DNA of 64,000 bases from Hippasteria phrygiana (Eukaryota; Echinodermata; Asteroidea; Valvatida; Goniasteridae), in assembly GCA_037893225.1 (NCBI GenBank), contig JAZGUH010000417.1:124001-188000 (forward strand), in the 5' to 3' direction. The notes beneath the pieces were generated by a model. That model was not told where the DNA came from. It saw only the letters and a list, made by a program, of their open reading frames with translations, and searched no databases. This document shows positions 51,897 to 63,800 of the stretch, piece after piece (the stretch's first letter is position 1; the number at the start of each line of letters is the position of its first letter). The translations under genes were made by a program, and so were the position numbers.

Positions 51897-54800
51897 ACAG
51901 GCTATAGCTATATGCATGCATAGAGCAAGGAACAGTCGACATATTTTGTTTTTCAAACATGACAAAGTTCTAGCATGTCTAGACTAGGGCCTAACGTTAT
52001 ATCAAATTAAAGCTCTCGATCAGAGAAATACAATATAGTGATAACAGAACTGAAATCTGAGTTTCTGTTTGGAGGTTACGGCTTCTTAAAGATATGCAAA
52101 GCCTGGACCTCTTCTGTCGTTGCAAAGAGCAATTTTTTTGAATTGAAACTTGATTTACATTCATTTAATTTTCATTTCTTAAATTCTTGTCTCAAATTTA
52201 GTCAAATGGTCAAATTATGTTATGTATCCAAAGTGCTTCTATGATGAGAGCAATAGGCCTACCATGATGAAAACAAAATAAACCTTTTCGACATTCTCAA
52301 TGCATTGTGGGTTTGGAGGCCAAACAAACCATGCAATTTATACACAAACCTATGGGACTGTGAACCAGTCCAAATATTAATTGATTTTATGCTAAATATC
52401 TGTCACGAGTTGAGCGATGCCCTTTTCACATATCTTTGCGCCATGGAACATAAGGAAAATAATAACCAGAGAAATATATTTTAAATGGCAATGAAAATAT
52501 AGGAAATAATTGGGGAATCCCTCTCAGGGTACCAGTTTAATACTGATGAATGCAAATTTCTGGAATTAGAACAGCTATTAATATCCCATTATTAGCCAAT
52601 CAGAAGAGGATTTTTGCAAGCATGACAACGAACATGTGACTAATGCGACCAATCACGTCCGTTCTAATGTGCTTGCTCTTCTAATGCCAGTTAGGGCTGA
52701 TGCAGTTCCCATGATGCTTTGACTTTGAGAATGTCGAAGGTTTTTTGAAATAGATGCCTCCAATCAGTTCTATTTTGAGATATGCCACGGCACCGCGATG
52801 AGGCCGTGAGGGTAGGCGAAATCGTGCCATCACCAACTGACCAAGGTCCAATTTCATGGAGCTGTTTAAAGCACAAAAATTTGCTGAGCATAACAAATCT
52901 TGGAAAGATTTTACTTTAATACCCCCCACCAAAATCGGTCAAGAACAGCAACATCTTGGAAAATAACCAATCCTCTTTGATAACAACTGTCTAAACATGT
53001 GGCACAACCTGTTATTTCAAGATTTATGTCAGCAAAATCTGTAAAAAATTAGGAAGAAATCAACATGTATGTGAACACATTGAGTGACTATACATGGTGC
53101 CAAGAAAGTTCTAACACAGAAAACACAAACTTTCTTCCCCTATATTGCACTAAAATGTCCCAACAAAATTCTCAAAATTTAAGGTTGTGCCAAGTGTTTA
53201 TACAATTATGAACACAGATGGATGGTTATTTTCCAAGATTTGCTGTTCCTTACCGATTTTGGTGGGGGGTATTAAAGTAAAATCTTTCCGACTTTTTAGT
53301 GCTAAGCAAATTTTTATGCTTAACAGTTCCATGAAATTGGACCCAAGTTTGATTTTCGTCATGGAGCATCTATGAGAAACAGATTTTAGCAAAAAAAATC
53401 CACTTTTTTAACAGAAAATAAGTCAATAATCCATTTAGCCTACATGTATGAGCATATAAAAAGAGTCCCCTGGGGTCTAACATCTTACCTTCTGAAAAAT
53501 GCTTCAAACCCAAGAAAAAGTATTATTTTGTTATCAAGCTACAAAAAAAAACTTGCTATAGGCCTAGTGCATCGATTTGGATAGTGTAAAAGGGCTCCAC
53601 ACCAACAACCAGCTCCTTAACGTGACATCTGACTTTTTAAACCGAGTTTAGAGGTCAAATTCAGCGGAAATACATGTACATCATTTTTTCATGATGATCT
53701 CAACCCCGAAATTCGGGGTCATTTCAACAGATAATGGCGATCACAAAAAGTCACCGTATAACGTCCGAAATGTAAGAAAATCTTACAGAAACCTAATTTT
53801 GATCATATTTAATGTAAGTTTGGAAAGTTTGGGGGCGAAAAAGTGAAAGGGTAAGTGTTTAGTAGCTTTTTCAATTTTGATAATTTTACACATTGTCAGA
53901 ATAGGAAATGTCATTATCGCGAACCCTCTGACATTGCTACCTAATAAAACATTCGTCAGTCGTAGACTGGTCATTCAAATGTGTAGGCCTACACATTTGT
54001 ACAATGATGTACATTTCTATTTAGGCCTACAACGTGTAGGCCTAGGCTACAATGAATTAGTAGGCTAGACTAGACGAAACGTATATTACCATTTCCACCA
54101 TCTTTCAAAAGTCTGGGCATCCAAAGTCTGAAAATCAAATCATGAAATGACCAAAACTACAACTTTTGCAAATCAAGTGCTGTGACTCCCACAAGCATGA
54201 CAACAGCAGACAAGTGACGAAGCCCTCACAAAAATATCAGATTCAAAACCCCATGGGAATTGCATGGTGAATTGGACACCATGGGAATCCCATGGGAGGT
54301 TTTTGTAAGAGAGGTGTTTATCTTCAGGAAAAAGATTTGCCTTGATTTGGGAGGAGGAATTCTTATCAGATGAACCTTGGCCATGATACAAATGGTAATC
54401 CTTGCCTTTAGGACCCTGTTCCATATAAGAGAATGAAGGAGACAGTTTATGTTTCGGAACTTATTTTGCGATGATACAGGCAGGAAAAGTCACTCTGTGT
54501 GCTTGGAATCACCTAAATAGTTCGCTAAGATATATCATGTTGAATATGAGCAAGCTTAATTTTGTGGAAAGAGGGCAGGGTTTTGATTTATGATTACAAC
54601 AAACAATGATTACAACAAACAATGATTACAACAAACATGATTTAATCTGAATAAAAAAAGACTGCTTTAGCCTGCAAAAGTCACTTTGGTACTATACTGT
54701 AAAGTCATTTGCAAAAGTCAGTTTTGAACGGAACTCGTAAAAAAGATAGAGGTGTTCTAAAGGTAAGGATTACCATACAAATGATGCATGATCATCAGAA

Positions 54801-57800
54801 AATCAATGATATAGGCATCGCAAGGAATTCTGCGGTCGAGGTTGAGGATGTACCAGTGTACTTTTTTTTACAGTGGTGCTGTTCGTCACTCACATTACAT
54901 ACATGTACATGTATATGTATGCATGGTCCATTGTTCGGAAAGAGTTCCATATCCGGACATCACTTATTTTCCCTTAATATGACTTAAAAACTACCAAAAA
55001 GTGTAAATCTGATGAAGAAACACGAATTTAGGAGGGAAAAAGTTTCAACTTATTCTTTGAAAATACTTTGACTTTTTCTGTCATGGCCCATAGACTTTGT
55101 GCACGAGGTATAAGTGATGTCCGGATATGGAACTCTTTCCCTTTTATTATTTATACCATTACAAGCACCTTGGCAGGCTGCAGCAGTTGTGAACTTGGAT
55201 GCTGAGGTTCGTTTCTGAAGAATTCCTCCTTTTTTGACATTCAGTCCAAATCAAGGTCTTTTTCCTCTCATAATAGCCTGAAGGATAAACACCTCTGTCA
55301 CTTGTGAGAGTCTCGATATCACAGCACTGGCAGTTTTGCTCATTTTGTGATTTGATTTTCGGGCATTTGAAAAGATGGTGGAAATGGAAATTATATTTCA
55401 TCTGTAGGCCTACTTAATACAGATTGTAACTGTTAAATCATCTGTACTTATTAAAGGGCTGAGATTTCTCCGGATTTTTCCTGATTTCAGGATTTTTGTT
55501 TAGAAATCTTCCAAACTGCAAGTGCTGCATTTCCTCTATTTTAAGGATTTTTAAAAGTATGTACCGGGTATGTCATGTATGTTTGTCTCTAAAACAGGAA
55601 GCAGGAGAGGATGCTAAACATTTTTTTTTTTTTTTACTTTTCCTTATAATACTTGTACTTGTACATTCCACAGTTGTAGTCGAGTCCCTGCAGGTCCTTT
55701 CCGCAAGTCCATTCACAAGTCTCTTTGCAAGTCCAGTCAGTAGTCCTTTCACAACTTTGGTCACAAGTAAGTGGATGATTGATGACAAAGGAATGCCTTT
55801 GTCAAAGCTCATTTGAATAGCTTGTGATTGGAATTAGGACTGGAGGGCTTGTGATGGACTCAACTACCCTGGTATACATTCTCCCTAACTATTACACAAC
55901 AGACATGTACCTTCTGACAATAGTCTTGACATTTTTGTTTTGTTTTATTTTTGTAGAATCTTCATCTGAAGACACGGATCATCAGTGTCCAGCTGAAGAA
56001 ATCGTCAACCGACTGCAAAAAAAATATTTACTGGTGAGTGGACTAGAGAAGTGCAACATGTTTCAAATGTGCACTGTTCTTGCACATTCACCTGGAATAA
56101 CTTGTTTCAGTTGACAATATACAGTAGATAACTAGGTGTTTCGAAGCTTTTTTCAAATGCGCACTGTTCCCAAACAGAGTGATCCCAGTGGAGTGATCCC
56201 AAACAATCCGAGACTGAGCAGCTCCCATCGTCAGTTCCATGCTCAAGAACATAGATCATGTCCTGCTGGCAGAGTTTCAATCTGCATTCCAATCGTTCTA
56301 CCATAATGAATGGGACACTGCACTGGGCCACAGCACTAGCCTGATACAAACTATACACATATCTTTAATGCAATGTCTTTATTGAGCTTATTCAGTCACG
56401 TCAATTTCAAATCATACGTAGAACCATCAACTTTAAAAGTTTGAGCTTTTTGCCCATATTTTGTTTAAGTAGAAGTCCAGCACAGACACAGAGCAGTCAG
56501 ATCAAAAAGAAAATGGAAGAACTGCACCCAGGGTGAGTGTACGATATTCAAAAGAATTTTTTTTAAGAACTTCACAAATGACTTAATTAAAATTAATTCA
56601 GCTGTAGGTTATTTTTTTGTGACATCTAAGTTACTATATTTCCTGGAAAAGGTGCTGTACACGTGTAGAGTACAATGCAAAAATGTACATTTTAGCTACA
56701 TTGTACATTTGTGTGTACGTGCACTGCATATATCTCGGAGGACAAGAGAAGAAAGGAAACACAAAGAAACCTTTCAGTCCTCGAACGTAGAGTCTTTTGT
56801 TGAAATCGGTCCTCGAACGTAAGGGTACGTGCTTTAGTCTATGGGGGTTGGTTATATTAAAGGAACAATAGGAAACACAAAGCATTGTCCTCGGACGTAC
56901 GACTGTGTGTACAAGCATATGGCTAATTGTGTGTTAATACTGCAAACTATTCATGTTGCCACAGCACTCTTCATCTTTGAAAATGCATTTTGACCACAAG
57001 TCATTGCTGTGGTGAGTGTGGTTTTTTGCCCTGGTATTTAAAGGTACAATGTAGTGTACACGATTGGTAATCCTCCAATTTTGTTTTTACTGAATTATTA
57101 CGAAATTCCGTACTAAGTTAATAGTAGTCTCAATCATCCTGTGAAATTATGGCACCAGGTGTGCTGTCGTTGTCAAGAAAAGTGGAAATTTATATAGTTT
57201 TCCCAACGATTTCCAGCTGGAAATCGTTGGAAAACTGCTCTGTAGCCTTTAGTCAAGGGCAAGGCGCGCGTGGCTACCCGGACGAGTGGCGCGCCCCCAT
57301 GCTGGCATTCGGGGCGCGTCACGTGTCCAGGTAGCCACGCGCGCTTTGACTAAAGGCTATCATCCACCCGACGGTTGAAAACGAGTGCCGTTTTTCTCGG
57401 TTTTTTTCGCCATCCAACAGCGCAAAACTTTAAACAGGTCAGTGGAACGATATTTCCTATAAAATACTAACCCCCAAATCCGCCCATTTATGAAAATTGC
57501 AACAATGACCAATCATGTACACTACATTTAATCTATAATAGAAAATATTTTTCCCTAGAAAAATTGTTATGTACACATACTACCTTAACAAAAAACATAA
57601 TTTTTCATTATATGTAATAAGTCATTCAAGTGTTAAGTTTAAAAAATGTTCTTAGCTGGTCGTCATGTCAAACATGATAAAAGAATCTGGAAAAGAAGGT
57701 CTCATAGCCACAGTCCTGTGGAAGTCATTATTGACTGACATTTATAACTTAAAAGGCAGTCATCAAATTCAAAATGCACACTTTCTTCCCATTCTAACTT

Positions 57801-60800
57801 CCTTTCCTATTCTAAAAAAATTTCAAAAAAAAATTCAAAAAATATTTACCTTTTGGAAAGTGAAAGATTTTGCTTTACACCACCCAAAATCAGTCAGGAA
57901 CTACTTGTACAAACTACTGGAAAATAACTGTTCTTTTAGGTTGAAAACTGAACACATGGCAAAACCTTGAATTTTGAGACTTTTATCAGGCAATTTTTAT
58001 ACAGTATACATGTAGGAAAATAAAGTTTGTTTTCTGTGTTAATGTATCTTGGCACAGTGTATGGTCACTCAAAGTGGTCGCAGGTATATGATAATATATG
58101 CCAATTTTTTTATGGATTTTACTGACATAAATGTTGAAATTTTGTGCCACATGTTTAGACAGCTGTTATGAAGGAGGGTTGGTTACTTTCCAGGATTTTG
58201 CTATTCGTGACTGATTTTGGTGGGGTATTAAAGTAAAATCTTTCTTTGGAAAGATTGCTGGGGTCGGTGTTATTTCTCAAACGCTACAGGTCGATGCAGA
58301 AATATCCGAAGAAAAATGCCTCGTTGTGTGTTTGTTATTTGGTGGGCGGTGGGGTTTGTGTATTCCAGCGATAGAGAACCTAGATTTGTTCGGATCCTTC
58401 TGTTCGACCTACATGTACATGTATGGCGTTTGAGAAATAACATCGACTGATTGCTGGGAGCAAGTGTATGACTGTATCCCATTATGAGGAGAATCTTTTT
58501 GGGTTTTCCCTGCCACTTGTCTTGTAGGCGGCTGATCCATACGATGCTGATCTGGAGACCAGTGAAGTAGACACGGCTGCCTCGGTAGACACAGCCAGTG
58601 ATATGGAGTGCCTGGAGTTCATGCAGACTGCACCTCGTATTCTCTCCCCCTCCAGGCAGGCTAATCTTGCTCCTACTCGCTCCACCACCCGGAAAGGTAA
58701 TCTTGAAGATTACTACTTGGGAGCTGAGAGTACAGATTAGGATAGTACGGGAATCAGGTACCCGATTAAAAACAAGCACGGGTACCCGGGTACCTGTTAA
58801 AGAAAGCCAAACCCAAAAATTAAAAGGTCTGCAGGTTAATAGTACCACATCATCAATGCAACAAGATGCAAGTGTGTACAGTGAGCTCTATCATTACAGT
58901 GTAAATAGCATTTTCACAAGCATCATGAACGTTAATCGGTTTTGTTTTTCGCATGTACCCTGGTTTTCATTTTGAAACATCCCCACAAATGGCTTCAAAA
59001 ACTTTCTTTTCATTATCTGAGAAATTACTAAGTAATATGTTAATTCGGTTAGGCCCACATGTACTCTATTCTATAATCTGGAACCGGTTCCTGACATAAG
59101 GTACTCGGGTACCTGATTCAAATGCACAGTCCTAGTTCAGATATATTATTTAATTTTCAATATCCCACATCAGTTTATATTGTCATGTGATATTGGATAT
59201 GTACCTGTGTCCTTTTTAGGTTGCAGAATATTATATACATTTCACGAGTGACATTTGTCGGGATTTTTCCTGATTCCAGGATTTTTTTTCAGGATTTGTA
59301 CTGATTTTAGAATTTGTAAAGAATCTCTTTTGAAATCTATAATTTTTGAGGTGTTGCCCTAAAGGTATTTCTACCAGTAAAAGTGGATATATACATTTAA
59401 ACCAATACAAAACGGGTATTTTAAGGGGTGCCATTTAGGCAAATACAAACCATAGACCCTTTGTTGCTCTGAGGTACTCGGAGACCCCTAAACACAGCGG
59501 TTTTCGGCCAATCTCACCCCTGACATTATTTAATCATGAGGGCACTAGTACATGGCTATGTGCCCCAAAGGACTGAGTAAAACCACTAGAGGGTCTTAAT
59601 TATATTTCTCCCAGGTAGGGAAAACATGGTCTTTAATGACTTGCTGGGTGGAGGGGGGGGGGGGGGGGGAGGAGGGGCACAATGATGGGCACAATGATGT
59701 GCAGTAGTGTTTGGATAGTGCCTGTCAATTATTTGTCTGACAACATACATGTATGTACATTTTGTAAGATAGCATTCCAATCTCATGTGTAGAAGAGCAC
59801 CTTCGCAGTAGACATTTGTACATTATCACACTTTCAATAGTTCACAACTAGGGCTGTGCATCCGAACCAGGTCCCCGAGAACCCGACCACTTATGTCAGG
59901 AACCGTATCCATATAATGGAACCGAGTACCCATAACCGAATTAACATACATGTATTACTTAGTAATTGCTCAGAAAATGAAACAAAAAAGGTTTTGAATG
60001 TCATTTGTAGGGAATTTTCAACATGAAAACCAGGATACATGGAAAACAAAACAGATTAACGTTTATGATGCTTGCAAAATGCAATTTATACTGGAAAGCT
60101 ACAGGGCTCACTGTACACATTTGCATCTTGCTGCATTGATGCATCGATGTGATGTGGTAGTATCAACCCTAACCCCCTAGACCCTTTTTGCCAGGAACCA
60201 TTCTCAATCCTCCGATTGCCCTGCCCCAAAAACATCCTCAATCCTCCAAAATCCTCCTGTGCTTGAAACACCATTCATCCTCAATCCTCCAAAATCCTCC
60301 GCTTGAAACGCCATTCATCCTCAATCCTCCAAAATCATTTTTCTTGAAATACCATTCATCCTCAATCCTCCAAAATCCTCCAAAACTGCAAGGAGGATTT
60401 TGGAGATTGAGGTGGGTTAGGGTTAACAGGAGTACCACTCCCTTCAGAGTGACTGTGGACTCTTCTCCCATCTCACTAGAGAGGCAAAATATATTTTGCT
60501 CTTTGAAATTTCCATTTGTCAAAGTTTGCGCGAATGACAGCATAATTCCAGTTTGAACAGAAAGTGCGAAAGTATTTCTTTGAGAGCTATTTCTAATCAG
60601 AATGTTTAAATATACAATAACTATCATGACTGCTTTCTCTAGGTAATCCAGTAAAGTCCAACATATCCAAGCAGGGAGCTCAGCAACCTTTCCGAGCTTC
60701 AAGGGGTTCAGTAACTGAGAGTTACTCAAAACCCCAGCCTAACCGCCGGCATCCGGAGTCGAGGAGACCATCCGCCACCCCTCAGAAAGCTGCTGCAGGG

Positions 60801-63800
60801 CCAGCACACACCCCCAAGGAGTACCACTACCTTCAGAGCGACAGTGGACTCTTCCTCTCCCCCCTCACAAACATCCCCAGACGCTACTTACCCAAGATGA
60901 ATGCGTCCGATACTTCCACACCCACGTCTGTGTGTGGAGATGTCCGATCGGACATGAACGACTCTTGTTTTGGCTTTGAGAACCTGATCACACCGGATCC
61001 TCTGGCACCCATCTCACCCGTTGATCCCGTGTCGCCGGTCAGCCATGCCTCTCGATCGAGATCATCGCTCAGTGATGTTTCCCTGACAAGGGACTCGAGC
61101 ACGTCCGCATCGTATATTGTTGGGCCAGTGAAACGGAAGGTGTCTGCGGCCATGGACGTGACGAGTCTTGTCCGAGAGCAGCAGCCCATCAAGAAGACGA
61201 AGAAAAGGTTTAAGCCTGACCCAGCTGTGAGTAACATGCCAGGGTGGATTGACATGATTTAACTGTTTCAGTCTTATACCTGGGATATCCCCGGTTATGT
61301 CAAATATGTAAAGTTCCCACATACTCAGGGTATGTGGAACGTATCCTTCAACTGTGAATAATGTATTTGTACGAAAAAGGGTTTAACCCTCCCTTTCTCG
61401 GGGCCAAAATGGAGCCAACTACCCTATATATCAAAACCAATCAAGTGACAGGTTGAAACAAACACAAGCTGTTGGGTAGATTTTTTAATAGGCTGTGATA
61501 GTTATAAGAATAGGAGGGTTTAAGCTTTACCTAATTGACCTATCGCCGTCTTTGAGTTTTTGGACAACTTTGCTCATGTGCAATGCATACATAAGTGCTT
61601 GCATACGTAAGTCGTCTGGGATTTGTCTGAGGCAACTTTCCTCATAGTGTTTACATGCATGAACGTATGGACCATACTGTCCCTGTAGTTAAATCACATT
61701 TGTGACCCACTCTGCAAAAATGAGTCGGATGTCGGGCATTACACTTTTAGGTACGGGGTGGTTTAATGTCTGACTTTTTAATATAACTATAAGAAATCAC
61801 ACACTTAAAAAACGTCGTAAAAAAAATGCATTACACTACAGAGTTGTGCCTTCTATCAAATGAAAGCTTATTTCATGCTCTTTCAGACCAACTGTAAAGC
61901 TTACAAATGTATTTTTAACACATCAGACTCATTTTTGTAGAGTGGGTCACATTTTTGTTTGACGTTTCAGTAAACAAGAAGCACATACAGGCACTTGCAT
62001 GTGTGTTAAGACTAAAAATGTCACACTGTTTAACAGAGCTACAATGTACATGTATGCTTGACCCGTAGCAGTAGAATAATGTGAGCTCAGCGGTGCTTGT
62101 GAAATACAACATATTGGCCAATCACATTAGTTATAATTCAACTGGGAATGTTCAAAATATGAGACAAACAGATATCACACACAAATTCATAGGGTTGTAT
62201 AAGGGGTGTTCACGGAGGTTCAAAAGTAGACATCTGCTTTTCTGCTATCAAAGTAAAATGCATTTTTCTACTTTTCTGTTTTACTGCTACCAGAAAAGCG
62301 GATTTTACTTGTTTACCCTTTGCTGGCGGTTGAAAAATGGACATACATGTATCTGCTTTTTTGCTTTTCTCAGTACCACAAAACCAGATTGAACGTTTCG
62401 GACAAATCCACTTTTCTGCTTTTTTGCTTTCCAAGACATCAGGCATGCAACTTTTCCTTGGATCAGCTGATTTCCTCGTTTTCCCACTTCACACTTGGGC
62501 CTATGCCATTAAAAATGGAAAAACACTGTACAAAGTCTTATAAAGATTGGAATTTCCTTGTTTTTTGTTAATTCCAAGTTGCATGCCTGAGATAAGAGAT
62601 GGAACTTTCCTGTCACAGTAGTCCAAACGTGGCCAACTTTGCTGCCGCTAAATGTACATGTACCTAAATGAACCTGCAAAAAAATGGACTGCTCCGAGTA
62701 ACTGTGCCCTCCGTTGCTACATGTACATGTGCTATGTCAACATCGGAGTGTACAGGCAGGGTTGTTCAGTTTCGAGCAATTTAGTATTCAACTATTTGAC
62801 AGTGGGTTTGACTGAATATTCAAATATTTAAAACTCGCCGATCAAGTTTTTCATTTTGCGGCGGTCGACATTCTTTAGCATGTGCCTTGTATCAAGATTA
62901 TTACAGGTACGTATAACGTACCGGTACTGATAGCAAGAAACAAAAATCCTGCATTTTTGCAGTAATTATTTTACAAGTTTAAAGGGGTTTTACAGACGGA
63001 AATAAACCTCCGACCACAAAAACTTGCCATCGACAAAACTGCGGCATTTGGCACTACTAAGCGGCGTAACTTTTCTATTAACCCTAACCTACCTAAATCC
63101 ATTAAAATCCAAACCCTGTTTTAGATCATTTCGGCGGATTCAGGATACCTCCATATTGAAAACTGGGGGATTTTGATGGATTGAGGATTGAAAGCCTAGC
63201 GGTACTGCAGGATTTTGATGGATTCAGGATACCTCCATATTGAGCAGTCACCAAAACCAACTTTTTGTGCATGACAAAATGGGTGGATTTTGGCGGATTC
63301 AGGGTACTTTCTAGTAAAGTTACCCAAGGGGTTAGGGTTAAAATAGCATCGGAGTTGTATCTGTACGTGCATATATATTTTTTCTGAATATTCACTAGAT
63401 GATCAAATATTCGGGACAGCCCTAAAAGGCACATTTGTGCTTATGGGATGATGTTTACTCAGTAGTTTTCCACGCTTCGTATTGGTTACTGCATAATTTT
63501 TTATTTCAGAAAACCAGATACCCACTTTTGAACCTCCATTCTTTTCACACTCCTTGTCAGTTTTATTCAACCCTACGTCATTTCACATTTGTTCAAGTTT
63601 AACCCGGGCCGAACTAATGTAACCTCTGCTTATTTCACACTGATGTTTTCAACCCAGGAGATAGTTTCAGTCCGGTGCAAGACTCTCAACCCTGGTCTGG
63701 AGCAGGGTTGAGTTTAACCTGGCCTGAACCAGTCTCGGTGTTGGCGTGGAGTTGGTGCAGAGTTGTAAAATGTCAAGTCTGAAATGGCGCTTGTTTTCAA

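Noticed and set aside
54716..54756. Possible extra sororin-like exon (LNGTRKKDRGVLK)
   Set aside because: It has a donor GTAAGG, but the acceptor is weak and including it would break the phase with exon 2.
58270..58848. Minus-strand frame of 192 codons
   Set aside because: It is antisense to sororin-like exon 4 joined to a family E repeat. Nothing recognisable.
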